From the NCBI GenBank assembly GCA_016927475.1, contig JAFGMO010000019.1, forward strand, positions 1 through 57,149: a stretch of DNA of 57,149 nucleotides, given 5' to 3'. Positions 1 through 9,294 of the stretch are shown piece by piece (the stretch's first letter is position 1; each line of letters opens with the position of its first letter). The translations under genes were made by a program, and so were the position numbers. Under the pieces are notes generated by a model that searched no databases, was not told the origin of the DNA, and saw only the letters and a program-made list of their open reading frames with translations. The stretch comes from Candidatus Aminicenantota bacterium (GTDB lineage: Bacteria; Acidobacteriota; Aminicenantia; Aminicenantales; Aminicenantaceae).

Positions 1-92
1 ACAAAATATATATTTTTTTTAAGGCCTCTATAAAAATTTATAGCCAATAATTGCATAAACATGTTTGTAGACGACTAGATGATTTTAAAATA

Positions 93-231
93 TATCGGCA
101 TTTTTTACCCTGCGGGCGAGCCGATCTCACCGCATCTGCTTCGTTGCGCCGTGCTCGCGGTGAACAAGCACAGCTTCGCACGGCGACGCCTCACAGCTGC
201 GGCAAGCTTGGCTCGTGAATAACGCAGGTAC
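93..231. repeat. Dispersed intergenic repeat with long imperfect inverted repeat (copy 1)
   Basis: The GC-rich block stands out from AT-rich flanks and can fold on itself. CGAGCC near 117-122 pairs with GGCTCG near 210-215, GCGCCGTGC near 146-154 pairs with GCACGGCGA near 178-186, and a CCGCA/TGCGG pair lies between them. The segment GGCGAGCCGATCT-ACCGCATCTGCTT-GTTGC recurs with only a few changes at 57111-57143, and the start of the same motif occurs at 42066-42079. The distal end (reverse complement CCTGCGTTATTCA) matches the starts of the copies at 19126 and 56971. This is a family of intergenic elements, not a gene; no ORF in it looks real. Confidence 0.65.
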
Positions 232-318
232 CCTTGTAATATTCACTAATTTTACTGACAACACCAAAAGGTAATATTAGATAATATATGCAAATTAACG
301 GTTTTTTACGGTAAAAAC

Positions 319-378
319 TTGAAAATTATTTATCGCTTTTTTAAAATAAATAATGTTAGTGCTAACGTTAGCTCTAAT
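319..378 (+). promoter_or_regulatory. Promoter with tandem inverted-repeat operators upstream of the MarR-GNAT gene
   Basis: A sigma70-like promoter is visible: TTGAAA at 319-324, a 17-nt spacer, and TAAAAT at 342-347. Just downstream, where transcription should begin, lie two abutting inverted repeats, GTTAGTGCTAAC (355-366) and GTTAGCTCTAAT (367-378). Read in the other register they contain the perfect 12-bp palindrome GCTAACGTTAGC (361-372). Operators in this position next to a MarR-type gene usually mean autorepression. That the MarR-GNAT protein binds here is inference. Confidence 0.5.
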
Positions 379-416
379 ATAAAAAAACCTATTCTTCAAG
401 ATATGAAGGATTCAGG

Positions 417-1403
417 TTGAAGATGGTCATCATGAATTTTTACAGGCGAACTGGAGAGCTTATTTTTGGAACCCGTCTGAAAAGGATAAGCGACCGGTTT
501 TTAATGGATATATCCCGCGTTTACAAGCATTTGAAGATAGACTTTGAGATGAGTTGGTTCCCTCTTTTTTATCTGCTGGATGAAAAAGGGGGGCTGACCG
601 TGACAGAAATAGCAGGGGAACTGGAGATTACCCATTCAGCCGTAAGCCAACTTGTCGGGGCTCTCGAGAGAAAAGGTTTACTCCATTTTATTAATGATAC
701 TTCGCATCGAAGGAGAAGACAGGTCTATTTTACGCCGAAAGGACTGGATCTTATTCGCGTTCTTAAACCCATTTGGGATTCCATTCTGCGGTGTATGCGG
801 GGGATGCTGGAAGAAGGAGAAAACAGCGCCTACTTGTTAGCAGCTCTTGAGGAAGTCGAGGATGCGATGAAAAATCCGGGCATTTATGAGCGGGTTTTGG
901 CGGACCTTGAAAAAACACGCCTTGGAGAGCCTGAAGTCGTCGATTATGATGCCTCCTGCAAAACATCTTTCAACGACCTCATCCTGAGATGGATTATAGA
1001 GAACCGTGAGGACGCCCCCCTGGAAGCTGATGTGATCAATAATCCCGGCGGTATGATCGAGAGGGATGGGAATTTGATCCTCATGGCAAAACTAAAGAAA
1101 AAATGTATCGGGATACTTGCTATGAGGATTCAGGAAAACAAGGAAGAAGCCGATATCCTCTGTTTTATTATCGACAAAAAATGGAAGAATCATCGTATCG
1201 GAAAACGGCTTATGCAGGAAGGATTAGAGCGTCTTCGAAATAGCGGTGTTTTAAAGATTGGAATCCGGTTAAACAGGCGACGGACCGGTACCATGAGGAT
1301 ACTGAAAGGTGCCGGTTTTCTCTTGAAAAATATAAGTGTCACAAAAGACAGCCGTTCCGGGAACCAAAACATCATCAAGCTGGAACGAGACCTGAACGCG
1401 TGA
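417..1403 (+). CDS. MarR-type regulator fused to a GNAT N-acetyltransferase
   Basis: This 328-residue protein has two parts. Residues about 30-150 form a MarR winged helix, with the recognition region around TVTEIAGELEITHSAVSQLV and a following basic wing. Residues about 190-325 resemble a GNAT acetyltransferase, with the acetyl-CoA loop near HRIGKRLM. Such fusions are known as bifunctional HTH/GNAT proteins; the substrate is unknown. The first in-frame start is TTG at 417, six bases after AAGGA; ATG codons at 423 and 432 are alternatives. It precedes hutU by 51 bases on the same strand, so it may regulate the histidine-degradation genes, but this is inferred from position only. Confidence 0.8.
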   Translation: MKMVIMNFYRRTGELIFGTRLKRISDRFLMDISRVYKHLKIDFEMSWFPLFYLLDEKGGLTVTEIAGELEITHSAVSQLVGALERKGLLHFINDTSHRRRRQVYFTPKGLDLIRVLKPIWDSILRCMRGMLEEGENSAYLLAALEEVEDAMKNPGIYERVLADLEKTRLGEPEVVDYDASCKTSFNDLILRWIIENREDAPLEADVINNPGGMIERDGNLILMAKLKKKCIGILAMRIQENKEEADILCFIIDKKWKNHRIGKRLMQEGLERLRNSGVLKIGIRLNRRRTGTMRILKGAGFLLKNISVTKDSRSGNQNIIKLERDLNA

Positions 1404-1411
1404 GTATGAAA

Positions 1412-1438
1412 AAATTTCCCCTCAGGTGGGGAAAATTT
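1412..1438 (+). terminator. Hairpin between the regulator and hutU (terminator or attenuator)
   Basis: AAATTTCCCC at 1412-1421 pairs with GGGGAAAATTT at 1428-1438 around the loop TCAGGT. The downstream arm ends in AAATTT rather than a clean T run, so it could be a weak bidirectional terminator or an mRNA-stabilising hairpin. It lies immediately before the hutU ribosome-binding site (AGGAG) and may separate expression of the regulator from that of the hut genes. Confidence 0.45.
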
Positions 1439-1454
1439 ATAACAGGAGTCATCA

Positions 1455-3131
1455 ATGAATTTTTCAGAATTTGAAAAAACATACGTGCATCATCCTTTTT
1501 ACAAGGCCCCTGTCGGGAACAAGCTTCATGCTAAATCCTGGCAGACCGAAGCCCCTTTGAGGATGTTTCTCAACAATCTCAACGGGGAAGTTGCCGAAGA
1601 TCCCGAAAATCTGATCGTCTACGGTGGGACGGGTCAGGCTGCCCGGAGTCCGGAAGCGGCCCGGGGGATCGTCCGCAGTCTTCTGCAGCTTGAGGAGGAC
1701 CAGAGCCTTCTGGTCCAATCCGGGAAGGCGGTAGGCGTTGTCCGCAGCCACCCTGAAGCTCCGAGGGTCCTGATCGCCAACAGCAACCTTGTTCCTCATT
1801 GGTCCAACTGGGATCATTTTAACGAACTGAAGGATAGAGGACTGATGATGTACGGCCAGATGACGGCGGGAAGCTGGATTTATATCGGCACCCAGGGTAT
1901 TCTTCAAGGCACCTATGAAACATTTGCCGCCTGTGGGGATAAATATTTCAATGGTGACATGAGGCATAAACTTTTGGTTTCAGGCGGATTGGGAGGGATG
2001 AGCGGAGCCCAACCCTTGGCCGCAACCATGGCCGGGGCCACGTTCTTAGGTGTGGAGGTCGATCCGGCCCGGATAAGAAGACGTATCGACACCCGCTACT
2101 GTGACAAAATGACCCATTCTTATGACGAAGCCAAAGCCTGGGTGCTTCAGGCAGTGGAAAAAGGAGAAGCCGTTTCAGTCGGCCTTGTCGGTAATATCGG
2201 AGATGTGCTTGAAAAACTCCTGAAAGACGGCGTTGTTCCCGATATCCTGACCGACCAGACCTCGGCCCATGATCCGGTCAACGGTTATGTCCCAGCCGGC
2301 CTGACTCTGGAGGAAGCTTTGTCCTTGCGTAAGACGGATCCGGAAAAACATAAGCAGCTTGCTCTTAAAAGCATGGCCCGTCATGTAGGTTTCATGCTGG
2401 AAATGAAACAAAGAGGAAGTATTGTTTTTGACTACGGAAACAACCTGAGGGAGTTTGCCAAGCAGGGCGGGGAAAAAAATGCCTTTGACTACAAAGGTTT
2501 TGTTCCCGAGTTCATCCGGCCTTTATTTTTCGAAGGGAAGGGACCTTTCCGTTGGGCCGCTCTTTCCGGGGATCCGGAGGATATTCGGGAAACGGACCGG
2601 GCCCTGATCGAAGCCTTTCCCGAGGATAAAACAATGGTTAATTGGCTGAACAAAGCTTCGGAGAAAGTCGCTTTTCAGGGGCTTCCCTGCAGAATCTGCT
2701 GGTTGGGATTGGGGGAACGGGAAAAGGCCGGCCTGATGTTCAACGATATGGTCAAGAAGGGAAAACTTGAAGGACCGGTTGTCATCGGCCGCGACCATCT
2801 CGACTGCGGTTCAGTTGCCTCTCCTTACAGGGAAACCGAGGGGCTGAGGGATGGCACGGACGCCGTTTCAGACTGGCCCTTGCTCAACCTGATGGCTAAC
2901 ACCTGCGGAGGAGCCACCTGGGTTTCGTATCACAATGGCGGAGGAGTTGGTATCGGCTATTCCCAGCATGCCGGCATGGTCATCCTTATTGACGGTACGG
3001 AGAGGGCCGAAAGGTGTATTCGCAGGGTTCTTTTTAACGATCCCGCAACAGGGATTATCCGCCATGCTGACGCGGGATATGAACGAGCCCTGGAAATGCG
3101 TGACCGCTTCCATTTGAAGCTTGATGACTAA
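1455..3131 (+). CDS. hutU: Urocanate hydratase
   Basis: HutU adds water to urocanate to give 4-imidazolone-5-propionate, the second step of histidine degradation, in the cytoplasm with tightly bound NAD+. The 558-residue length matches the family. Visible motifs are the Gly-rich [13 protein letters not shown] near residues 177-189, [16 protein letters not shown] near 267-282, the conserved Cys region RICWLGLGE with Cys415, and the His/Gly-rich [17 protein letters not shown] segment near the C terminus. The ATG at 1455 follows AGGAG. The gene ends 10 bases before the hutH start, so the two are probably cotranscribed. Confidence 0.97.
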   Translation: MNFSEFEKTYVHHPFYKAPVGNKLHAKSWQTEAPLRMFLNNLNGEVAEDPENLIVYGGTGQAARSPEAARGIVRSLLQLEEDQSLLVQSGKAVGVVRSHPEAPRVLIANSNLVPHWSNWDHFNELKDRGLMMYGQMTAGSWIYIGTQGILQGTYETFAACGDKYFNGDMRHKLLVSGGLGGMSGAQPLAATMAGATFLGVEVDPARIRRRIDTRYCDKMTHSYDEAKAWVLQAVEKGEAVSVGLVGNIGDVLEKLLKDGVVPDILTDQTSAHDPVNGYVPAGLTLEEALSLRKTDPEKHKQLALKSMARHVGFMLEMKQRGSIVFDYGNNLREFAKQGGEKNAFDYKGFVPEFIRPLFFEGKGPFRWAALSGDPEDIRETDRALIEAFPEDKTMVNWLNKASEKVAFQGLPCRICWLGLGEREKAGLMFNDMVKKGKLEGPVVIGRDHLDCGSVASPYRETEGLRDGTDAVSDWPLLNLMANTCGGATWVSYHNGGGVGIGYSQHAGMVILIDGTERAERCIRRVLFNDPATGIIRHADAGYERALEMRDRFHLKLDD

Positions 3132-3141
3132 GGAGAAAAAA

Positions 3142-4665
3142 ATGGCCGTAATTTTGGATGGAACACAATTAAATGTCGAAAAATTGGTTCGTGTCGCCAG
3201 GTATGGAGAGCGGGTGGAGCTTCCTGCATCCGCCTTGGAAAAGATCAAAGACTGCCGGGCTATGCTCGATGAAAAGATCGAAGCCGGAGAGATCATGTAC
3301 GGTGTGAATACAGGCATCGGAGAGTTTTCCGAAGTCGTACTCAACGACGAACAGGTCAAACAGTTTCAGAAATATTTGATCTATAATCATGCCGCCGGAA
3401 TCGGAGATCCGGCTCCTGAGGAATACGTCAGGGGGGCTATGGCCGGCCGGATAAATGTGCATGCCAAAGGCCGGTCCGGCTGCCGGCCGGAAATCACTCA
3501 GACCCTGGTGGAAATGCTTAATAAGGGTGTTACCCCTATTGTCTGTCAGAAAGGATCTGTGGGGGCCTGCGGTGATCTGGCGCCCATGTCGCAGATTGCC
3601 CTGCTTATGATGGGCGAGGGAGAGGCTTTTTATAAAGGGGAGCGTCTTCCCGGAAAAAAGGCCATGGAAAGGGCGGGAATTCCCATACCCGGTTTGAAAG
3701 CCCGGGATGGTCTGGCCACAATCAACGGAGCCAACCTGTTAACCGCAATGAGTGCCATTCATCTCTATGATATAAACCGCTGGTTGAAGCAGGCGGAGAT
3801 TGCTTGTGCCATGACTTTGGAAGCGCTGTATGCCAACATGAAACCCTACGATGTCCGGTTGCACCGGGCTCGTGGATTTCCCGGAGCCGTCCGGACCGCC
3901 GAAGCTCTGATGAGATGTATCGCCGGCAGTGAGTTATTGGCCGGTAAAGTAAAAACCAAGGTTCAGGATGCTTATTCCATGCGGTCGACTCCCCAGGTCA
4001 TAGGTGCCTCCCATGATGCTGTGGCTTTTGCCATAAAACAGGTGGAGATTGAGCTCAATGGAGTTGGCGACAACCCCATTTTTTTCCGCGAAGATAAAAA
4101 AACCCTAACCGGCGCCAATTTTCAGGGAACACCGGTTTCCCTGCCCATGGATATGATTGGAGCGGCCGTGACCATGGTCTGTGTATTGTCTGAGAGAAGG
4201 TTAAACCGCTTGACCAATCCTGCTTTGAGTATAGGATTACCTGCTTTCCTGACAAAAGGAGCTGGAATGTTTTCCGGAATGATGCTCAGCCAGTATACAG
4301 CGGATTCGCTGATCGTTGAACAACGTATCCTGTCCATGCCCGCTTCCATCCAGTCCATTCCCGCCGCGGCGGACCAGGAAGATTTTGTTTCCATGGGCAT
4401 GAATACGGCCATAAAAAACGCCCAGATCATTGATAATGCTTACGGCGTTCTTGGTATTGAATTTATGGCCGCCGCGCAAGCCCTGGATTTTCGGGATTTT
4501 AAGCCTGGAAAGGGAGTACAAAAAGCCCGTGAAGTCATCCGGGAGAAAGTGGCTCATCTGGATGAGGACCGGCCTCTCTACAATGACCATACAACGATGA
4601 AAAAATTGGTCCAATCGTGCGAGATACTGGAGCGGGTTGAAAAAGAAGTGGGAAGCCTGGGTTAA
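3142..4665 (+). CDS. hutH: Histidine ammonia-lyase with a Cys-type MIO motif (ACG)
   Basis: HutH deaminates L-histidine to urocanate. The 507-residue protein aligns without gaps to the classical numbering: Tyr53 in MYGVNTGIG and His83 in YNHAAGIG. The MIO tripeptide is Ala142-Cys143-Gly144 in place of the usual Ala-Ser-Gly; the codons GCC TGC GGT are clear at 3565-3573. A Ser143Cys variant of the Pseudomonas putida enzyme is reported to be active, so function is plausible, but a related aromatic-amino-acid lyase cannot be excluded. An in-frame TTG at 3121 overlaps hutU; ATG 3142 is chosen because AAGGAG (3130-3135) is six bases upstream. Confidence 0.93.
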   Translation: MAVILDGTQLNVEKLVRVARYGERVELPASALEKIKDCRAMLDEKIEAGEIMYGVNTGIGEFSEVVLNDEQVKQFQKYLIYNHAAGIGDPAPEEYVRGAMAGRINVHAKGRSGCRPEITQTLVEMLNKGVTPIVCQKGSVGACGDLAPMSQIALLMMGEGEAFYKGERLPGKKAMERAGIPIPGLKARDGLATINGANLLTAMSAIHLYDINRWLKQAEIACAMTLEALYANMKPYDVRLHRARGFPGAVRTAEALMRCIAGSELLAGKVKTKVQDAYSMRSTPQVIGASHDAVAFAIKQVEIELNGVGDNPIFFREDKKTLTGANFQGTPVSLPMDMIGAAVTMVCVLSERRLNRLTNPALSIGLPAFLTKGAGMFSGMMLSQYTADSLIVEQRILSMPASIQSIPAAADQEDFVSMGMNTAIKNAQIIDNAYGVLGIEFMAAAQALDFRDFKPGKGVQKAREVIREKVAHLDEDRPLYNDHTTMKKLVQSCEILERVEKEVGSLG

Positions 4666-4671
4666 TTATTT

Positions 4672-4698
4672 ATCCGGATGGACAAATGTCCGGATTTT
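4672..4698 (+). terminator. Hairpin with short T run after hutH
   Basis: ATCCGGA at 4672-4678 pairs with TCCGGAT at 4689-4695 around a 10-base loop, and four T residues (4695-4698) end the structure. It sits seven bases after the hutH stop and before ftcD. It may attenuate read-through, since ftcD is likely still part of the same transcription unit. The stem is short and the T tract is modest. Confidence 0.45.
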
Positions 4699-4764
4699 CA
4701 TAAAACTACAGGATCAAAACAGATATCGGTTTGATATCAAAAAAGAAATTGACAGGAGGATAAG

Positions 4765-6444
4765 ATGAAACTCGTCGAATGTGTTCCCAATTTCAGTGAA
4801 GGCCGTGATAAGGCCAAGATCGACGAAATCACTGGAGAGATCAGCAGCACAGAGGACGTGAAGCTCCTCGACGTTGACCCGGGAAAGGATACCAACCGGA
4901 CGGTTGTGACCATGATTGGAACTCCTGAAGGCGTCGTAGAAGCCGCCTTTAAGGCTATCGCCAAAGCCGCGGAAGTTCTGGATATGTCCACGCATACAGG
5001 TGCCCATGCGCGCATGGGAGCCACGGATGTTTGTCCCTTTGTCCCGGTTTCCGGTGTTACCATGGAGGACTGTGCCGAGCTGGCCCGTAAGCTGGGTGAA
5101 CGCGTCGGGAAGGAGTTGGGTATTCCGGTCTACCTTTATGAGGAGGCGGCGTCTAAGCCGGAGAGAAAGAACCTGGCTGTTGTTCGGAAAGGGGAATACG
5201 AAGGTTTGCCTGAAAAGCTTAAAGACCCGGAATGGAAGCCGGATTTCGGTCCGGTTGAGTTCAATCCCAAAACCGGGGCGACCATTATCGGGGCCCGGGA
5301 GTTTCTCATCGCCTACAACGTCAACCTCAACACCCGCGACAGGGTTGTCGCCCGGGACATCGCTTTTGCCATTCGAGAAAGGGGCCGGGCCAAGAGGGAT
5401 GAGGACGGAAATATCGTTCGGGATGAAAACGGGAAGTCCATAAAAATTGCAGGTAAATTCAAGGAGTGCAAGGCCGTCGGCTGGTACATGGAAGATTTCG
5501 GCCGGGCCCAAGTTTCCATTAACCTGACAAATTACAAAATCACACCGCCCCATCTTGTTTTTGATGAGTGTTCGCGGTTAGCGGAAGAAATGGGAGCCCG
5601 GGTGACGGGGAGCGAACTGGTCGGACTCATCCCGTTGGAAGCCCTTTTACAAGCGGGGCGTTATTATCTTAGAAAACAGGGGAAAACGACGGGCGTAACC
5701 GAAGAAGAACTGATCCATATCGCTGATCTGTCTTTAGGGCTGAGCGACCTTTATCCCTTTGAGAAAGACAAAAAGGTCATCGAATATCAATTCCGAAAAG
5801 AAGGCGCATTAACGGGAATGACGGTAAGTGCCTTCAATGACCTTCTCTCGACCGATGCTCCGGCTCCGGGTGGGGGGAGCGTGGCCGCTCTCTGCGGGGC
5901 GATGAGCGCAGCCTTGACTTCCATGGTGGCCGCCCTGACTCACGGCAAAAAAGGATATGAAGATACCTTTAAAGAAATGGAGAAGGCAGGAGTCCAAGCC
6001 CAGGGGATAAAGGATGATTTTATGGCGGATGTCGACAGGGACACCGATGCTTTCAACAATCTGATGGCCGCTATGCGCCTGCCCAAAAAAACGGAAGAGG
6101 ACAAAGCGGCCCGGCAGCAGGCGATCGAGAAAGCGACCAAAGAGGCGACACGGGTCCCCCTGGGTGTCCTGGAGCGTTGCCTGGAAGCCGCCAAACTTTC
6201 CCGTGTGGTGGTCGAAAAAGGCAACACAAACTCAGTCAGTGATGCCGGAGTGGCCGCACTCACGGCCCGGGCGGCGGCTGAGGGCGCATATCTCAACGTT
6301 ACCATCAACTTGCCGGGGATCGAGGACAAGAAGTTCGTAGAAGAAACGATGGAAAGAGCCCGGAAATGGCGGCAGGAAGTTATCGAGCATACTGAAGAAA
6401 CCGTTCGTAAAACGGAGGAGGTCATCGCCGAAGTTAATGATTGA
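4765..6444 (+). CDS. ftcD: Fused glutamate formimidoyltransferase / formimidoyl-THF cyclodeaminase
   Basis: The 559-residue protein joins two enzymes that handle formiminoglutamate, the late product of histidine degradation. Residues about 1-300 are the formimidoyltransferase (starts KLVECVPNFSEGRD; HTGAHARMGATDVCPFVP near 73-90), which moves the formimino group to tetrahydrofolate. Residues about 355-555 are the cyclodeaminase (DAPAPGGGSVAALCGAMSAA), which releases ammonia and gives 5,10-methenyl-THF. This is the architecture of vertebrate FTCD (about 541 residues); many bacteria keep the two parts separate. ATG 4765 follows AGGAGG. Its position after hutU and hutH supports a catabolic role. 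Confidence 0.95.
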   Translation: MKLVECVPNFSEGRDKAKIDEITGEISSTEDVKLLDVDPGKDTNRTVVTMIGTPEGVVEAAFKAIAKAAEVLDMSTHTGAHARMGATDVCPFVPVSGVTMEDCAELARKLGERVGKELGIPVYLYEEAASKPERKNLAVVRKGEYEGLPEKLKDPEWKPDFGPVEFNPKTGATIIGAREFLIAYNVNLNTRDRVVARDIAFAIRERGRAKRDEDGNIVRDENGKSIKIAGKFKECKAVGWYMEDFGRAQVSINLTNYKITPPHLVFDECSRLAEEMGARVTGSELVGLIPLEALLQAGRYYLRKQGKTTGVTEEELIHIADLSLGLSDLYPFEKDKKVIEYQFRKEGALTGMTVSAFNDLLSTDAPAPGGGSVAALCGAMSAALTSMVAALTHGKKGYEDTFKEMEKAGVQAQGIKDDFMADVDRDTDAFNNLMAAMRLPKKTEEDKAARQQAIEKATKEATRVPLGVLERCLEAAKLSRVVVEKGNTNSVSDAGVAALTARAAAEGAYLNVTINLPGIEDKKFVEETMERARKWRQEVIEHTEETVRKTEEVIAEVND

Positions 6445-6494
6445 AGTTTTGGTTAACTGGATTATTATCAAAATCCTATGAAAGGAGATTTTTC

Positions 6495-7730
6495 ATGAGA
6501 TACGGCTCATCTTTAGCGAGGCAACTGATTTTGGCTGCGGCGGTTTTTTTATTTGTGGGACGGGTGATGCTCATCCCCTGCACCGTAGCCGTGGTCTCCG
6601 GAAAAGCGACAGCAGATGGACGGCCGCTTCTCTGGAAAAACAGGGATACGAACACCATTCCCAATAAGCTCGTTTATGTTCAAGGAGAAAAATATGCCTT
6701 TATAGGCCTAGTAGATGCATGGGATAAAAATGTCATGAGTATTTGGTCCGGTATCAACAGCGCGGGATTTGCCATCATGAATTCCGCTTCCGGGGATCTG
6801 GCTGATGGGGAAACGGGCATGATGAACAACGGCACGTTCATGCGGCTGGCCATCGGAACATGCGCCAGTGTGGAAGATTTTGAACGGCTGCTTCAAGAGA
6901 CGGCCGGAAAACGGCGTGTAGGCTCCAATTTCGGTGTGATCGATGCTCACGGCCGGGCCTGTTTTTTTGAGACCGGAGCGGATTTTTATGTCAAATTTGA
7001 TGCCGACGATCCCCGGGTTGCCCCTCGCGGTTATATCGTTCGAACGAATTACGCCTTTACTTCTTCCCAAAAAAACGGCGGTGGAGGTTATATCCGGTTC
7101 GATAGGATCTCCCATCTCTTTCAAGCTGCCGATGCGGAAGGCCGTCTGAATGTTTCTTTTATTCTGAAGGAAGCGGCCCGGGACCTGGTTAATGAAAAGC
7201 TGCATTCTTATCCTCTATCCCATCCCGGGACAAAAGATACAACATTTTCCCTTTATATCAACACCAATGACACAATCAATCGCAACACGTCTGTGGCGGT
7301 GTCCGTCTTTCACGGTGCGCCTTCTCCAGATAAGGCTTATCTTTCCACGATGTGGGTTCTGCTGGGGCAGCCCGTATGTACGGCCGCCGTGCCTGTCTGG
7401 GTCCACGCCGAGGCGGTCCCAGAAATTTGCGGCGGGGAAGGGGAGTCTCCCCTCAATATTCTAGCCCGGGATGTGGCAGCCTATCTTTATCCCGATAGGC
7501 GGAGCCACATGGCCCAATATCTTAATGTGACGCGGCTGGTGAATTATAAGGGGAGTGGTATTCTTCCTTATCTTCTCGATGTCGAAAACAAAGTTCTAAA
7601 GGAGACCGGGAGTAAGCTTGAAAGTTGGGCGAAAATGCGTCCCGATTCCGAGGAAGTGCGGGCCTTTCAGGAAAAAACGGCCGGATTTGTTTATGATCGT
7701 CTCTGTGAGTTTTTTTTAGATATCAAATAG
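6495..7730 (+). CDS. Exported Ntn-hydrolase, C45/linear-amide hydrolase type
   Basis: The 411-residue protein begins with a signal peptide (hydrophobic about residues 9-27) followed by Cys29 in PCTVAVVSGKATADG. An N-terminal Cys exposed by processing is the nucleophile of the C45 acyltransferase and choloylglycine-hydrolase-like Ntn families. RPLLWKNRDT just after it is typical of these proteins. It would hydrolyse or transfer an amide outside the cytoplasm; the substrate is not visible. ATG 6495 follows AAAGGAG; the longer in-frame ATG at 6441 overlaps ftcD and lacks a good site. It lies 50 bases after ftcD, so it may be cotranscribed with the hut genes. Confidence 0.82.
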   Translation: MRYGSSLARQLILAAAVFLFVGRVMLIPCTVAVVSGKATADGRPLLWKNRDTNTIPNKLVYVQGEKYAFIGLVDAWDKNVMSIWSGINSAGFAIMNSASGDLADGETGMMNNGTFMRLAIGTCASVEDFERLLQETAGKRRVGSNFGVIDAHGRACFFETGADFYVKFDADDPRVAPRGYIVRTNYAFTSSQKNGGGGYIRFDRISHLFQAADAEGRLNVSFILKEAARDLVNEKLHSYPLSHPGTKDTTFSLYINTNDTINRNTSVAVSVFHGAPSPDKAYLSTMWVLLGQPVCTAAVPVWVHAEAVPEICGGEGESPLNILARDVAAYLYPDRRSHMAQYLNVTRLVNYKGSGILPYLLDVENKVLKETGSKLESWAKMRPDSEEVRAFQEKTAGFVYDRLCEFFLDIK

Positions 7731-7986
7731 CCTGTAGGGGGATATCTCGGCCAAGCTGCATCCCTGTTCCGTTGATGACTTAAGCGTCTGTTGGGATGAT
7801 TGCATAATCGGCCGGTCCAACGGATCTTTCCATAAAAAATTTTATGCAGAACAAAAATAATATTCTTTTCTCTCGTTGAAAATTGATATAATATGCCTCT
7901 GATCGAGAAAAGCCCTTGATAAAGAACATGATACAAGGTGACCTAACTGGAGAGGGGAAATTGAGCGGTTCCCAGGAAGAAGAGTC
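7731..7986. other. Intergenic region without a recognised feature
   Basis: These 256 bases separate the Ntn-hydrolase gene from the FemAB-like gene. A TATAAT hexamer occurs at 7887-7892 but there is no good -35 match at normal spacing, so only a weak promoter is possible. No convincing small ORF or hairpin was found. Confidence 0.4.
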
Positions 7987-9048
7987 ATGATAATGGTTGA
8001 GAAAACGATGATGCCATTTAACGGTCGTGTTAACTTATGCGGACGAAATGAAAACAAATACTGGGATGATTTTGTGGAAAGTTGTCCATCCGCCTCTTTT
8101 TATCTGCATTCCCATTGGCTGAAATGTCTTGAAAAAGCCTTCGGGTTTAAATCCTTACGTTTTAAAGCCGTTGATGAGCAGGGCACAATTCACGGTGTAT
8201 TTCCCCTAGTGGAAATGAGGGATATAAGGGGACATAAAGTCCTCATTTCCCTTCCATTTTCCAACTATGCAGGAACATGCTGTGATGATTCGATCTGGAA
8301 TGGATGCCTTTTTCAGGCTGCCTGGAATCTGGCTCGGGAACAGAAACTACGTTTTCTGGAGATACGTTCACTGGATGTTAAAATTGAAGAATTTCCCGCT
8401 GATGTCCACAGTGTTAATTATTTTCTTGAGCTGCGTGAAGGAGAATCACAGGTCTGGAAGCACCTCCATCCAAATAAAAGAAATAAAATCCGTAAGGCTC
8501 TGAGATATGGGTTGACTAATGACCGTGGACGAAATTACCTTGACCAGTTTTATTGGATATTTGCCCGCAATATGCGTCGATTGGGAACACCTCCTTACCC
8601 TTTGAAATTCTTCCAGACCATTCTGGACGAATATGAAGGAGAAAGCGATATCATTGTCACTAAAAAAGGAAAGGCGGTTATATCCGCAATGCTGCTGATT
8701 TTTTTCCGCCAGTCCATGGCCGTTCCCTGGGCGTCCTCCATGCGAGAGTTCTGGGATCACGCTCCCAATGAGCTGATGTATTGGGAGGCTATCCGATTGG
8801 GTACCGAAAGAAAAGTTGAAGATTTCGACCTCGGGCGTTCTCCTATCGGAGGTGGAACCTCACAGTTTAAGATCGATTTGGGCGCGAAAGCGCACCCTCT
8901 TTTCTATCATTACATTCTACGCAAAGGAAACAAAGTTCCTAATATCCAGGATAAGTACCGACGTGCGGTCTCAATCTGGAAACTCGTTCCCTTCGAATTA
9001 ACCGTTTTGCTTGGAGGGCGGATTATCAAGCATCTACCGGAGCTATGA
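7987..9048 (+). CDS. FemAB/GNAT-like protein of the PEP-CTERM/XrtA-associated type
   Basis: The 353-residue soluble protein has the FemAB fold signature: an N-terminal SFYLHSHWLKCLEKAFGF segment, a central KRNKIRKALRYG motif, and the C-terminal DLGRSPIGGGTSQFKIDLGAK motif near residues 278-298. That last motif is characteristic of FemAB proteins encoded with exosortase/PEP-CTERM polysaccharide loci. FemAB enzymes move amino acids from aminoacyl-tRNA to cell-envelope acceptors, but the substrate of this subgroup is not established. No exosortase or PEP-CTERM gene is visible here. ATG 7987 is used; ATG 7993 is an alternative. It converges on the lasso locus. Confidence 0.75.
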   Translation: MIMVEKTMMPFNGRVNLCGRNENKYWDDFVESCPSASFYLHSHWLKCLEKAFGFKSLRFKAVDEQGTIHGVFPLVEMRDIRGHKVLISLPFSNYAGTCCDDSIWNGCLFQAAWNLAREQKLRFLEIRSLDVKIEEFPADVHSVNYFLELREGESQVWKHLHPNKRNKIRKALRYGLTNDRGRNYLDQFYWIFARNMRRLGTPPYPLKFFQTILDEYEGESDIIVTKKGKAVISAMLLIFFRQSMAVPWASSMREFWDHAPNELMYWEAIRLGTERKVEDFDLGRSPIGGGTSQFKIDLGAKAHPLFYHYILRKGNKVPNIQDKYRRAVSIWKLVPFELTVLLGGRIIKHLPEL

Positions 9049-9294
9049 AGCTGGCAGCTTGTCAGCTTAGAAAAGACATCTCATTATAACAAATGAGAAT
9101 ATTTGCTTCCGGGAGGGCTTTTGCTTAAAACCCATTTTTGAGGTAAAAATTGCCTTTTTAAAATTTTCTTTCCCTTAGGGGATATTTATTATTCTTTTAT
9201 TTTCTTTATGATAGGTCAGCCAGGCTGAAAAAGAGTGAATAACAGAGAAAGTGACTTAATAGAGGAATCTCCTGCTTGATCAAGCTGAGTGTGT
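9049..9294. other. Convergent intergenic region between the FemAB-like gene and the lasso ABC exporter
   Basis: These 246 AT-rich bases lie between two gene ends. A perfect 12-base palindrome GCTTGATCAAGC occurs at 9274-9285, just past the exporter stop, and might contribute to transcript ending. It lacks a T tract, so it is not called as a terminator. No small ORF resembling a second lasso precursor was found. Confidence 0.35.

Noticed and set aside
1464..1967. Minus-strand ORF opposite hutU
   Set aside because: Shadow of hutU coding; no domain or ribosome site. The same applies to the other antisense frames over hutH, ftcD, batD and the HD-GYP genes.
3121..3141. TTG start that would extend hutH into hutU
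   Set aside because: ATG 3142 has AAGGAG at the right distance, and the 507-residue form matches the family numbering.
9274..9285. Terminator at the end of the lasso operon
   Set aside because: The palindrome GCTTGATCAAGC is short and has no T tract after it.
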